Assembly (NCBI GenBank): GCA_050250135.1
Contig: JBFWPF010000007.1
Coordinates: 8,066 to 72,065 of the forward strand
DNA length: 64,000 nucleotides
Source: JBFWPF01 sp050250135
Lineage (GTDB): Bacteria; Chlamydiota; Chlamydiia; Chlamydiales; JAFEGQ01
Reading direction: 5' to 3'
Both the position numbers and the translations under genes were made by a program. The notes under the pieces are model-generated. The model ran no database searches and was not told where the DNA came from. It was given only the letters and a program-made list of their open reading frames with translations. Below are positions 32,564-41,267 of the stretch, in pieces; the stretch's first letter is position 1, and every line of letters starts with the position of its first letter.

Positions 32564-33573
32564 CCCGCTACCTCCGCAATCACCTGAGCAAAGTCGTGGG
32601 GCTCCTCTTGAATCCTCTGGCACTGCCTTACTCCCCCTCCAACCAGATCTTCCAGGAGGGGCAGTAGCTGCTCCCTAAGGCGTCTCTCCTCCAACTTAAT
32701 CACACCCCCTTTTCGCTCCAACTCGGATGCGTTGTGGTGCTGATGGCGATCGGTTGCGTGGGGATAGGGGACCATAATCGCTGGCGTTCCGAAGCGCACC
32801 TGCTCGGCGCACGTCGCCGCCCCGGCTCGGCAGATCACCAGGTCGGCCGCCTGCCATGCCAGATCCATCCGGTGCTCAAAGGGGGAGACAAAGGCCCTGA
32901 TTTCCCGCTCCTCATAGCGCCTCTTGACCGCCTCCACACTCCTCTCATCTCCCGTCAGGTGGATCACCCGAAGGGGGGCATTCAGTTTGCAGAGGGCCTC
33001 TGAGACCACTCCGTTTAGCGACGCTGCTCCCTGCGAGCCTCCGAAAACGAGAACGGTGAAGGTGTGGCAGATCGCCTCCTCATCGAGGGGCTCAAAGGGG
33101 CGGTGGAGCTCGACCGGCACGCACCTCCCCTTCAGGTGCTCGGCAGCGCCGGGAAACTGAAGGCCGGTCAGGACTGCGTGCTTGGCAAAGAGGCGGGTCA
33201 CCCGGCCGGGGAAGGCGTTCCCCTCGTGCAGCACGAAGGGGAGACCGCGCAGCCGTGCCGCCATCAGAAGGGGAAAGGTGTGGTAGCTTCCAAACCCCAC
33301 CACCAGGTCGGGTCTATAGGTCCCGAGGAGTCTCCACGCCTTTAGGATGCCCCACGCGACTCGGGGGGCTTTAAAGGGGCGCTTTACCGAGAGTGTGGCT
33401 GCGGGAAGGTCGACATGGGGGAGCTCTTTTTCGAAGAATCGGTTTTGGCTCAGTTTTCCTCCGGCAAAGAGGATCTGAGGGGCCCTTTGGAGCTTCCCTA
33501 GCCGTCTGGCCAGCTCTTGAGCCGGTATCAGATGGCCTGCCGTCCCTCCTGCCCCGATGAGGATTTTGCCCAC
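32554..33573 (-). CDS. murG: Undecaprenyl-PP-MurNAc-pentapeptide GlcNAc transferase
   Basis: Makes lipid II from lipid I at the inner face of the membrane. 339 residues: GKILIGAGGTAGHLIPAQEL (glycine loop), PDLVVGFGSYHTFPLLMAA, LHEGNAFPGRVTR, VLVFGGSQGAASLN, CRAGAATCAEQVRFGTPAIM and YPHATDRHQHHNA. Start GTG at 33573 has AAGGAG at 9 nt and gives the usual start; the frame continues to a TTG at 33606, but that part lies in a long palindrome. Downstream it is coupled to murC-ddl. ftsW is 297 bp upstream, separated by that palindrome. Confidence 0.95.
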   Translation of the reverse strand: MGKILIGAGGTAGHLIPAQELARRLGKLQRAPQILFAGGKLSQNRFFEKELPHVDLPAATLSVKRPFKAPRVAWGILKAWRLLGTYRPDLVVGFGSYHTFPLLMAARLRGLPFVLHEGNAFPGRVTRLFAKHAVLTGLQFPGAAEHLKGRCVPVELHRPFEPLDEEAICHTFTVLVFGGSQGAASLNGVVSEALCKLNAPLRVIHLTGDERSVEAVKRRYEEREIRAFVSPFEHRMDLAWQAADLVICRAGAATCAEQVRFGTPAIMVPYPHATDRHQHHNASELERKGGVIKLEERRLREQLLPLLEDLVGGGVRQCQRIQEEPHDFAQVIAEVAGWA

Positions 33574-33589
33574 TGCTTCACTCTCCTTT

Positions 33590-33761
33590 GGGGTAGTGTT
33601 AGCCAAGTAAAGTTAGTCATATTCGCTTGCGGGGCCTACCTATCTGCAACAGGTGAACATTTTGGAAATAGCCCTTGGCTATTACCTGCAATGTTCACCG
33701 ATCACAGCTAAATAGGCCGCACAGCGCGCTCTTACTAACCTTACTTGGCTAACCCTATCCC
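33590..33761. repeat. 172-bp inverted-repeat element between ftsW and murG
   Basis: GTTAGCCAAGTAAAGTTAGT (33598-33617) is matched by ACTAACCTTACTTGGCTAAC (33733-33752), 19 of 20 bases complementary, and weaker pairing (GGG-TAG) extends the arms to 33590 and 33761. Inside, GTGAACATT and AATAGCC pair with GGCTATT and AATGTTCAC, so the whole unit can fold into one long hairpin. It sits just upstream of the murG ribosome site and interrupts the otherwise overlapping mur/fts genes. It is the only copy in the window and differs from the 157-bp element, though the design (terminal arms, inner hairpin) is similar. The rest of 33762-33870 shows nothing recognisable. Confidence 0.7.
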
Positions 33762-33870
33762 TCTGCCGCTAAGAGTAGAGCAAGGCAGGAAATATTCGCC
33801 ATGCCGTCCACTGCAAGAATGGGTTGCAATCAGGGATGGCATCTGTCGATTTCATGATAGGGAAAAATGC

Positions 33871-34950
33871 CTAGCAAATTGAGTCGAAGCGCTTATCTTG
33901 CGTTTTGGCGGCGGAGAGGAGGAGGGCAAGAAGGGTGATATTGGCGATCAGGCAGGTGCCCCCTTGGCTAAAGAAGGGGAGGTTCAGCCCTTTACTCGGC
34001 GCCAAGCCCGAGACAACAGCAAGGTTGACAAAGGCCTGAATGGCGATAAGGAAGGTGGCCAGGGCGGCCAGGAGGGTCGATTCGCGAGTGCGGGCCTGAA
34101 AGGCTATGGCAAAGCCGCAAAGGGTAACCCCCACGTAGAGCAGGATCAGGAGCGCCATGCCGAGAAAGCCAGTCTCCTCAGCAAAAATGGCGGCGATGTA
34201 ATCGTTTTGGGCTTCAGGAAGGTAGGAGAGCTTCTGCATGCTCTGCCCAATACCCCGCCCGAGAAGACCCCCTGAGCCGGCGGCAATTTTGGCCTGATAG
34301 GGCTGGTGCCCCCGACCAAGGAGATCGAGCTCGGGATTGAGGTAGACCGCTATCCGCTTCTGCACATAAGGGAGCTGGTAGGCAAGGGCGCCGCCGACTA
34401 GCGCAAGGGCTAAGGCAGGGAGGAGCCAGTAACGCAAGGGGATGCCGATGAGCCAACAGACAACAAAGAGGGAAAGGAGGAGGATAGCGCTGCTGCCGTT
34501 GTCGGGCTCAAGGGCAATGAGAAGAAGGGCAGGAACCAGGGGGAGCAGGCGGCGAAGGGGGCGGTCGAGGGTGAGGTGGGCTAGAGCATAGAGGGGGAGT
34601 AGCAGCTTGGCAAATTCGGAGGGCTGAAAGGTAAGGGGGCCAATGCCGATCCACCGGTGGGCCCCATTGCGGGCAACGCCGATCCCCGGAACAAAGACCA
34701 GGAGGAGAAGAAGGGTGATCCCCCACAAGAGGGGCTTTGAGAGGCGAAAGAGGCGCTCAGGGCCAAGTCGGTACGCGATAAGGCCAAGGCCTATCCCTAA
34801 AACGAGATTCACCCCCTGCTTGAGGACGGGGAGGTAGGGAGAGCCCCCGGCCTGCCGGTCGAGCAGCTCAGCCGATGAGGTATTAAACACCATCGTGAGC
34901 CCAAAGGCGATCAGGAGGAGGGTAAAAAGGAGGAGCAGGAGCCGGGTCAC
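33871..34950 (-). CDS. ftsW: Peptidoglycan glycosyltransferase FtsW (SEDS family)
   Basis: 359-residue membrane enzyme with about ten hydrophobic segments that polymerises lipid II at the septum with a partner transpeptidase. Family patterns: GAHRWIGIGPLTFQPSEFAK, LEPDNGSSAILL, YQAKIAAGSGGLLGRGIGQS, LPEAQNDYIAAIFAEETGF and the final GLNLPFFSQGGTCLIANI. The catalytic Asp in the loop (LEPDNGS) is present. Start GTG at 34950 overlaps the stop of the LysM gene as GTGA. Confidence 0.95.
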   Translation of the reverse strand: MTRLLLLLFTLLLIAFGLTMVFNTSSAELLDRQAGGSPYLPVLKQGVNLVLGIGLGLIAYRLGPERLFRLSKPLLWGITLLLLLVFVPGIGVARNGAHRWIGIGPLTFQPSEFAKLLLPLYALAHLTLDRPLRRLLPLVPALLLIALEPDNGSSAILLLSLFVVCWLIGIPLRYWLLPALALALVGGALAYQLPYVQKRIAVYLNPELDLLGRGHQPYQAKIAAGSGGLLGRGIGQSMQKLSYLPEAQNDYIAAIFAEETGFLGMALLILLYVGVTLCGFAIAFQARTRESTLLAALATFLIAIQAFVNLAVVSGLAPSKGLNLPFFSQGGTCLIANITLLALLLSAAKTQDKRFDSIC

Positions 34951-35579
34951 TGGATCCGGAGCTTATCACCCGGTTTGAGCTTTCGCGCACTCTCCTCATT
35001 CAGTCCATTGAGTTTGAGAAGCTCCTCAAGAGGGATCCGGCTCTTGGTGGCAATAAGCCAAGGGTTGTCCCCGCTTCGGACGGTGTAGTAGGTACCGCTA
35101 TCGGTTTGGGCTGCAGGCTGGACCTGGACCGGCTTAGGCTCCCCAACGGGAACCTTCAGGATCTGGCCGATCTGGAGGCGGGTGTTGGTAAGGGCGTTGG
35201 CCTTCATCAAGGCATCAACGGTCGTCCCATTGCCGCGGGCGATTCGATCGAGGCTATCCCCCTTCTTAACGGTGACTTCGACAAGTTTGGCGTCGGTGGG
35301 GCGCTCAACGGCTGGCAGCGGCTTCTCAACCACTGCCCGCTCAGGGGCCGGTTTGGGGGGCTCCACGCGAGCGATAGGGGCCTCAAACACCGGAGGGGGA
35401 GGGGGGATCTCCCGGACAGGAGGGGAAGGGGGATGGTAGACGATGGGGGTCGGCGCTTCGGGGGCGGCGCTGGCGGCTAACCGCTTCTTGCTCTCGCCTG
35501 GATGGATGGCGGTGGCAAAGAGGACTAGAAGCAGCCCTGCGTTGATCAACACCGTAAGCAGTATGGTCTGACGTCTCAT
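34947..35579 (-). CDS. LysM-domain envelope protein (NlpD position)
   Basis: 210 residues: N-terminal membrane anchor or signal (about 5-25), a proline-rich linker (PPSPPVREIPPPPPVFEAP), then two LysM domains (about 100-145, VKKGDSLDRIARGNGTTVDA; about 163-209, TVRSGDNPWLIATKSRIP) that bind glycan chains. No M23 or amidase domain follows, so it binds but probably does not cut peptidoglycan; it may activate an amidase. It holds the place of the nlpD-like gene between murD and ftsW in Chlamydia, and overlaps both neighbours by 4 nt. Confidence 0.87.
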   Translation of the reverse strand: MRRQTILLTVLINAGLLLVLFATAIHPGESKKRLAASAAPEAPTPIVYHPPSPPVREIPPPPPVFEAPIARVEPPKPAPERAVVEKPLPAVERPTDAKLVEVTVKKGDSLDRIARGNGTTVDALMKANALTNTRLQIGQILKVPVGEPKPVQVQPAAQTDSGTYYTVRSGDNPWLIATKSRIPLEELLKLNGLNEESARKLKPGDKLRIQ

Positions 35580-36685
35580 TGCAGTCTCCCCACAAGTTCT
35601 CGAAATGCCTCTCCCCGCACCCGGTAGTCGGCAAACTGGTCAAAGCTGGCGCAGCCCGGGCTTAAGAGGACAGTCCCTTTTGCCTCTCGGCACCGGTCGA
35701 CCGCCCGCTCAAGGGTGCCACACTGCTCCACCTCTAAAACACCCCCTACCGCCTCACCGATCTCACGTGCGGCCTCGCCGATGAGGAGGAGCCTCTCCAC
35801 CTTGCCAGCAAAGGAGGCCCACTCCTTAAAGGAGAGCCCCTTATTTTGCCCACCGGCAATGAGCCAGATGGGCCCTTCAAGGAGCTCCACCGCTGCTACG
35901 ACGGCATCGGGAGTCGTCCCCTTGCTATCGTTGATGAAGGTGACCCCTCCGACTTCAGCCACCCACTCCCTGCGGTGGGGCGGCCTCTTATAGGTGGCGA
36001 GCGCCGCCACAAACGCCGCCGGGGTCACCCCGTACGTCTTGCAGAGGAGATACGCCGCCTGTGCATTCGACCGGTCGATCCCCTTATACGCTTCGGGGAG
36101 AATCCCTTCAAGAAGATCTGCCGTTAAACCGCCGGGCCCATAAAAATCCCCTCTCACCAGCCACTGGAGGCGGAGTTTTGCTGCTGCGTAGGCCTCCTGA
36201 GTGCGGTAGCGGTCGAGGTGGTCCTCCCTGATGTTGAGGATCACCCCAGCATCAAAGACAGGGCGGCTCATCGTCTCGAGTTGATAGGAGGAGAGCTCCA
36301 CGACGGCCACCCGACCGCCCAAATCATCCACGACGGCGCTGAGGGGTGTGCCGACGTTACCACAGGCTAGGGCAGGTATACCGCAGCTGTTTAGGATATG
36401 CTCGACAAGGAGGGTGACGGTGGTCTTTCCGTTGGTGCCGGTGATCGCGAGCGCACGGCCATTGAGGTAGCGGCAGGCGAGGGTCATCTCCCCAATGGCG
36501 GTAGGGACATAGAGGGGATGGGTCGGGGGAACGCCAGGCGAAACGATCACCTCGTCAAAGGCGTCGGGGTCGACCGAGTAGGGCTCCCGATCGTCGACAC
36601 CGACGACCTCATACCCCTTACGAAGCAAAAGCTCCCGTGCCGCCTTGCCACTTACCCCCATTCCGACAATCAACGCCCGCTTCAT
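35576..36685 (-). CDS. murD: UDP-N-acetylmuramoylalanine-D-glutamate ligase
   Basis: Adds D-glutamate to the nucleotide precursor. 369 residues, short for MurD (about 410-450), the loss being mainly in loops of the central domain. Motifs retained: GMGVSGKAARELLLRKGYEV, VSPGVPPTHPLY, ATP loop ITGTNGKTTVTLL, GNVGTPL, ELSSYQLET, NIREDHLDRY, RREWVAEVGGVTFINDSKGT, and the C-terminal LLSPGCASFDQFADYRVRGE. The lysine normally carbamylated in Mur ligases was not confirmed. ATG at 36685; overlaps the LysM gene as ATGA. Confidence 0.95.
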   Translation of the reverse strand: MKRALIVGMGVSGKAARELLLRKGYEVVGVDDREPYSVDPDAFDEVIVSPGVPPTHPLYVPTAIGEMTLACRYLNGRALAITGTNGKTTVTLLVEHILNSCGIPALACGNVGTPLSAVVDDLGGRVAVVELSSYQLETMSRPVFDAGVILNIREDHLDRYRTQEAYAAAKLRLQWLVRGDFYGPGGLTADLLEGILPEAYKGIDRSNAQAAYLLCKTYGVTPAAFVAALATYKRPPHRREWVAEVGGVTFINDSKGTTPDAVVAAVELLEGPIWLIAGGQNKGLSFKEWASFAGKVERLLLIGEAAREIGEAVGGVLEVEQCGTLERAVDRCREAKGTVLLSPGCASFDQFADYRVRGEAFRELVGRLQ

Positions 36686-36713
36686 ACCGACAGAATAGTC
36701 GACTCCCGCAATT

Positions 36714-37775
36714 TTAGCAGAGGACGAGGACCATGCCGAGGAGGGTGGTGAAGAGGCCGACGATCCAAAAGCGTAATGTGACGCGGGACTCGGGCATCCC
36801 CTTGTATTCGAAATGGTGGTGAAGGGGGCTGCACCGAAAGATCCGCCTCCCCCCCGTTGCCCGAAAGTAGGAGACCTGGAGGATCACCGAGAGGGCCTCA
36901 GCTACAATAACGGCTGCCATGATCCCAAAGAGGACCTCCTGGCGCAAAAGGAGGGCCGAAACACCGAGAAGGCCGCCGAGAGCCAGAGAGCCGGTATCGC
37001 CCATAAAAACCTGCGCTGGATGGCCGTTGTACCAGAGGAAGCCGACGCAGGCGCCGACGAGAGCCGCAAGGAAAATGGCGATCTCACCCGCCCCCTCAAT
37101 AGGGGGGAGAGAGGGGAAGCCCCGCGCCGACAGGAAGGCGACAACCGAGAGCCCGGCCGCCGTAAACGCGACGAGCCCCGAGGCAAGGCCATCCAGCCCG
37201 TCAGTAAGGTTCACGGCGTTGGAGGAGCCGGTCACAATAAAGGCGATCCAGAGGGCCCACAAGAGGGTAAAAAAGCCGGTGACAGTAAAAAGGGGCCCAG
37301 GGAGGCAAGGGAGGTAGAATTGAGCGGTCACCCCGCGGAGCTCACCGAGCAACAGATAAGCGGCTAAAGCGAGTGAGAAGCCCACTTGCATGGTAAACTT
37401 CAATTTACTTGATAGCCCTCGACTGCTCTTGCTTTTGAGCTTGAGGAGGTCGTCGAGAGCACCGATCCCCCCCAGCACCAGGGTCGTGATCAGGAGAATC
37501 AGCGCATAGGGGGAGCCAAGGTCCATCCAGAGGAGAAGTGAGATGAGAAGGGCGCTGAGGATGAGGAGCCCTCCCATCGTTGGGGTCTTCTCTTTCTCTT
37601 TGTGGAGCTCGCCGAGGAGGGGGGCCTCCGATTTGCGGATGGGCTGGCCCACCTTCCAACTGTAAAGCTGACGGATCCACCAGGGGCCCCAGAGGAGAGT
37701 GATGAGGAGGGTGGTGAGGGCCGCAAGGCCCATCCGGGCCGAGGTGGAGGTGATACCGAGGAGAGGGGCGATCAC
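36714..37775 (-). CDS. mraY: Phospho-MurNAc-pentapeptide transferase
   Basis: Integral-membrane enzyme that makes lipid I. 353 residues, about ten hydrophobic segments. Diagnostic segments: KEKEKTPTMGGLLIL, the aspartates in IGALDDLLKLKSKSSRGLSS, NAVNLTDGLDGLASG, MGDTGSLALGG and the histidine-rich RCSPLHHHFEYKG, all expected positions. It overlaps the murF stop by 4 nt and is followed after 28 bp by murD. Confidence 0.97.
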   Translation of the reverse strand: MIAPLLGITSTSARMGLAALTTLLITLLWGPWWIRQLYSWKVGQPIRKSEAPLLGELHKEKEKTPTMGGLLILSALLISLLLWMDLGSPYALILLITTLVLGGIGALDDLLKLKSKSSRGLSSKLKFTMQVGFSLALAAYLLLGELRGVTAQFYLPCLPGPLFTVTGFFTLLWALWIAFIVTGSSNAVNLTDGLDGLASGLVAFTAAGLSVVAFLSARGFPSLPPIEGAGEIAIFLAALVGACVGFLWYNGHPAQVFMGDTGSLALGGLLGVSALLLRQEVLFGIMAAVIVAEALSVILQVSYFRATGGRRIFRCSPLHHHFEYKGMPESRVTLRFWIVGLFTTLLGMVLVLC

Positions 37776-39109
37776 CGACGGGGGCCGGGGTAGTTGTCGA
37801 CCACCCGCTCTAGGGCATAGCTACGTGACCCCTTCACCAGGAGGACGTCGCCCCGTTGGATGTGGCGCTCGAGGATCGGGAGGAGCTCTTCGGAGCTTGC
37901 GGCGGTCCCAAGGAGCTTGTCCCCTAACATCGCCTCAAGGCCGGCCCACTCTTTTCCCACGAGGAGGACCCCATCAATCCGCCCTAGGGCATGCTCGGCC
38001 ACCTGCCGGTGGAGGGGCCCCTCTTGAGTGCCAAGCTCCCGCATCCCCCCAAGCACGGCGATTCGGCGCCCACCCGGCTTAGGGGCAGGGAGGCTATCGA
38101 GCGCGGCACACATGGAGCGGGCGCAGGCGTTGTAGGCGTCGTTGATGACGGTGACTCCCCCCTTATCCGACTGCTCAAAGCGCATCTTAGGGAGCTTCAA
38201 GGTAGCGGAGCGGGCTGCGATCGCCTCCCAGGGGAGGTCGAGCGCCGTGCAGAGGGAGGCTGCAGCGAGGAAGTTGTCGAGGTTATGGCGGCACGGGAGG
38301 GTCCAGGGGCAAGGGGGCTGGGGCCTCCCCTCGACGATGGGGGTGACCCTCCCCTCCCCTATCTGAAGGGTAAGGTCGGCCCCATTCCGGGTTGAGAAGG
38401 TCCTCTTGGGGCAGCTCCCAAACCCCATCACCTCCTCGAGTAAGGGGATGTCGGCGCAGACGAGCCCCTGCCCCGTAATCGAGTGGCTAAAGATCATCGC
38501 CTTCTCCATGGCGATCTCCTCGAGCGACCCAAAGAAGGCGCTATGGACGTAGTCGATGGTGGTGAGGAGGGCGATGTCAGGGGCGGCGATCTCGAGGAGG
38601 CGGGCGATGTTCCCCCGCTCGCTCATCCCCATCTCCAAAATAAGGACCTCGCAGTTGTTGGGGGCCTGGAGGATAGTGAGGGGGAGACCCACTTGGGTGT
38701 TGAAGGAGTTGCGGGGGGCGTGGACCCGGTAGGTGCCCGAGAGGAGCTGGGCAGCAAATTCTTTGGTTGTCGTCTTCCCGACCGAACCGGTGATGGCGGC
38801 GACCTGGCAGTGGAGCTCTCCGAGCCGCTCCTTGGCGGCCTGCTGGAGGGCGAGGGTGACATCGGGGACCTTGAGGAGGGCAAGGCCGTGGTCGGGCCCT
38901 TGGTAATCTTCGAGGACGACGGCGGCTCTCCCCCCTTTCCGGGCGACCTCCCCCAGAAAAGCGTGGCCATTAACCTTTTGGCCATCAAGGGCAAAGAAGA
39001 GGTCTCCCCGCTGCACCTCGCGGCTGTCGAAGGCAAAGCCGGAGACCGACCCTTCGGGGCTGTTGAGGGCGTCGATCCAGTGGGCGATCTTCTTAAGGGA
39101 GTGGGCCAT
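37772..39109 (-). CDS. murF: UDP-MurNAc-tripeptide D-alanyl-D-alanine ligase
   Basis: Adds D-Ala-D-Ala, the product of the Ddl half of murC-ddl, to the tripeptide precursor. 445 residues: N-terminal domain with FAFDSREVQRGDLFFALDGQ, ATP loop AITGSVGKTTTKEF, NSFNTQVGLPLTIL, LEMGMSERGNIARLLEIAAP, INDAYNACARSMCAALD and DVLLVKGSRSYALERVV. ATG at 39109 has GAGGAG at good spacing. First gene of the nine-gene mur/fts run, divergent from tRNA-Cys. Confidence 0.96.
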   Translation of the reverse strand: MAHSLKKIAHWIDALNSPEGSVSGFAFDSREVQRGDLFFALDGQKVNGHAFLGEVARKGGRAAVVLEDYQGPDHGLALLKVPDVTLALQQAAKERLGELHCQVAAITGSVGKTTTKEFAAQLLSGTYRVHAPRNSFNTQVGLPLTILQAPNNCEVLILEMGMSERGNIARLLEIAAPDIALLTTIDYVHSAFFGSLEEIAMEKAMIFSHSITGQGLVCADIPLLEEVMGFGSCPKRTFSTRNGADLTLQIGEGRVTPIVEGRPQPPCPWTLPCRHNLDNFLAAASLCTALDLPWEAIAARSATLKLPKMRFEQSDKGGVTVINDAYNACARSMCAALDSLPAPKPGGRRIAVLGGMRELGTQEGPLHRQVAEHALGRIDGVLLVGKEWAGLEAMLGDKLLGTAASSEELLPILERHIQRGDVLLVKGSRSYALERVVDNYPGPRR

Positions 39110-39145
39110 CGGTTCTCCTCGAGGTATTGCCCCAGTGTAGGCCAG

Positions 39146-39174
39146 TTGAGCAAAATGGGTAAAGGGACTACGCT
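39146..39174 (+). promoter_or_regulatory. Putative promoter of tRNA-Cys
   Basis: TTGAGC (39146-39151), 17-nt spacer, TACGCT (39169-39174), nine bases before the mature 5' end of tRNA-Cys. The spacing is what a short-leader tRNA precursor would need. Confidence 0.45.
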
Positions 39175-39183
39175 GACAACTAC

Positions 39184-39254
39184 GGTGGCATAGCCAAGTG
39201 GTAAGGCCGGGGCCTGCAAAGCCTCTATCCCCAGTTCGAATCTGGGTGCCACCT
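39184..39254 (+). tRNA. tRNA-Cys (anticodon GCA)
   Basis: 71-nt cloverleaf. The acceptor arm GGTGGCA pairs with TGCCACC. The D arm is AGCCAAGTGGTAAGGC, and the anticodon loop CTGCAAA carries GCA. The T arm TCCCCAGTTCGAATCTGGG has a TTCGAAT loop. The discriminator base is T, the identity base for cysteine. CCA is not encoded. It lies between divergent murF and rsmI. Confidence 0.96.
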
Positions 39255-39306
39255 ATCTGAACACTAATGCGCGCTAGCGCTCCGCTTTCACCTTTCCCCG
39301 GTTCTC

Positions 39307-40119
39307 ATGCTCTACTTGGTAGCAACACCTATTGGAAACTTGGGAGATTTCTCACAAAGAGGGGTGGAGGTGCTCCGCAATGCCCATTGGATCCTCTGCG
39401 AAGATACCCGAACGAGCAAGCCCCTTTTGGAGCGGTATGAAATTAAGACACCGCTGGTGAGTCTCCATGGCTTCAATGAGGCTAAGCGGTGTGAAGAGGT
39501 GGGAAAGTGGCTACGAGCGGGAGAGGAGGTGGCCCTCATTTCCGATGCGGGAACGCCTGGCCTCTCCGACCCGGGAGAGCGCCTGGTTGCCTATTGCCGC
39601 GAGGAGGGTCTGAAGGTGAGCGCGGTGCCCGGCCCTTGCGCCGCCATCATGGCGCTCACGATCTCGGGACTTCCCACAGCACCCTTTCAGTTTGTGGGCT
39701 TCTTGCCAAAAGGGGATGGCAAACGGAAGAGCGCCTTGCAGCAGGCCCTGTTGTACGAGGGGGTGACGGTCGCCTACGAGTCCCCTGCTCGGCTGGTCGA
39801 GACGCTCGAGATGATCGAAAAACTGGCTCCAGAGGCACGCCTGGCGGTAGCGCGGGAGCTAACCAAGATCTACGAGGAGGTGATCGGCGGAACGGCGGGC
39901 TGGCTGCTGGAGAGGTGGGCCACTGAGCCAGTGCGGGGGGAGATTGTGCTGATGATTCAGGGAACGGGGAGGCACAATGAGTGGATGGGGCTTACGGCAG
40001 AGGAGCATGTTACCCAATTACAGGGATATGGGCTCTCCAAGCAAGAGGCTGTTAAGGCGGCCGCTCAGATGCGCGGCGTGCCCAAACGGGAGGTCTATGG
40101 TGAGCTCATCGACAATTAG
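39307..40119 (+). CDS. rsmI: 16S rRNA (cytidine-1402-2'-O)-methyltransferase
   Basis: Methylates the ribose of C1402 in the ribosomal P-site region. 270 residues: start MLYLVATPIGNLGDFSQRGV, CEDTRTSKPLLERY, LISDAGTPGLSDPGERLV, VSAVPGPCAAIMALTISGLP, VGFLPKGDGKR and RELTKIYEEVIGGT, all typical of the tetrapyrrole-methylase-type RsmI family. No Shine-Dalgarno at the ATG. The gene follows tRNA-Cys by 52 bp. Confidence 0.95.
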   Translation: MLYLVATPIGNLGDFSQRGVEVLRNAHWILCEDTRTSKPLLERYEIKTPLVSLHGFNEAKRCEEVGKWLRAGEEVALISDAGTPGLSDPGERLVAYCREEGLKVSAVPGPCAAIMALTISGLPTAPFQFVGFLPKGDGKRKSALQQALLYEGVTVAYESPARLVETLEMIEKLAPEARLAVARELTKIYEEVIGGTAGWLLERWATEPVRGEIVLMIQGTGRHNEWMGLTAEEHVTQLQGYGLSKQEAVKAAAQMRGVPKREVYGELIDN

Positions 40120-40137
40120 AGCCTGTAATCCAATACC

Positions 40138-41193
40138 CTAGCCAAACTCTTGCTCCAGCTCTTCCATGCTAGGGAGACTCCCTTTAAGGTTATCTGGCAC
40201 CGTCTCTAAGAGCTTTATTTCATAGCTCGATACACCGATCGGAGCGTGACAGTACCTCAAGGCATACTCTACCGTGAGCTTTTTCTTTTCCTTACAAAGG
40301 ATCATCCCTATAGAAGGCTGGTCATCCGGGTGCTTTAAAAGGTCGTCGACAGCAGAGAGATAAAAGTTCATTTTCCCGGCATACTCTGGCTTAAATCCGC
40401 TAGATTTCAAATCGACCACACAATAACATCTCAACTTAAGATGATAAAACAGAAGATCCAGATAGTAGTCTTCTCCATCGACAACAATAGGATACTGCCG
40501 TCCGACAAAGGAAAAGCCAGCGCCTAGCTCTTGAAGAAATTTTTGAATATGGTCGATCAATCCTTGTTCCAGCTCTCGTTCAAGAAAGGTATCGGTGAGG
40601 GTAAGAAAGTCAAACGAATAAGGATCCTTAAGCGCTTCCTGAGCAAAGTCAGATTGAGGCGGAGGAAGCGTGATCGCAAAATTACTGATAGCACTCCCCT
40701 GCCGGTGATATAGCTTGGAAGCGATGTGTATCGCCAAGAGACTCCGGCTCCAACCATTTTCTAAGACCTGGCAGGCATACCATAGTCGCTCCTCTGGTAA
40801 AGTCACCTTTTCTACTAATAGAACATTATGCCACCAGGGGATGCTCACAAAGGCAGCAGGGGGACCGTGCTCATCCAATTGTCGCGCAGTTTGCGCGACA
40901 ATTTCACACGACAGATAGAAGGCTCTCATTCTAAAGATGTTACTCCTTGAAAACCCCTTAATGCCAGGGAAAGTCGCTTGCAAATCTCTAGATAGTCTAT
41001 CGATCACACCAGCACCCCAGCTTTGGACCTGTTGCTGCTTTACGATCTCCCTACCAATATCCCAATAAAGTTGAATCAGCTCCCGGTTAACGGCCAGGGC
41101 GGCCTTAACCTGCGCACGCTGGATACGTTGCTTGAGTTCCTCGAAAAGCGCAGGGTACTTCGTCGGTATCTCTGAACATTGGGTCTTGCTCAT
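40138..41193 (-). CDS. DUF1016 (YhcG-type) PD-(D/E)XK nuclease-like protein
   Basis: 351 residues of the YhcG/DUF1016 family. N-terminal helical domain (ALAVNRELIQLYWDIGREIV, GAGVIDRLSRDLQATFPGIK, GFSRSNIFRMRAFY) and C-terminal nuclease-fold domain (SFVGRQYPIVVDGEDYYLDL, LFYHLKLRCYCVVDLKSSGF, YAGKMNFYLSAVDDLLKHPD, LCKEKKKLTVEYAL). The D...D-K core residues of PD-(D/E)XK are present. Members are scattered, often near mobile DNA. Start ATG at 41193 with AAGGAG at 6 nt; an upstream in-frame ATG lacks support. It is visibly more AT-rich than its neighbours, suggesting transfer. Cellular role unknown. Confidence 0.9.
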   Translation of the reverse strand: MSKTQCSEIPTKYPALFEELKQRIQRAQVKAALAVNRELIQLYWDIGREIVKQQQVQSWGAGVIDRLSRDLQATFPGIKGFSRSNIFRMRAFYLSCEIVAQTARQLDEHGPPAAFVSIPWWHNVLLVEKVTLPEERLWYACQVLENGWSRSLLAIHIASKLYHRQGSAISNFAITLPPPQSDFAQEALKDPYSFDFLTLTDTFLERELEQGLIDHIQKFLQELGAGFSFVGRQYPIVVDGEDYYLDLLFYHLKLRCYCVVDLKSSGFKPEYAGKMNFYLSAVDDLLKHPDDQPSIGMILCKEKKKLTVEYALRYCHAPIGVSSYEIKLLETVPDNLKGSLPSMEELEQEFG

Positions 41194-41267
41194 GACTCTC
41201 TCCTTGAGCGCACCACAGGATAACGACACGGGCCCACTTGATCAAGAAAGAACTGTAAGATTAGGGC

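Noticed and set aside
39255..39306. GCGCTAGCGC palindrome after tRNA-Cys considered as a terminator.
   Set aside because: The stem is only five base pairs and no T-run follows.
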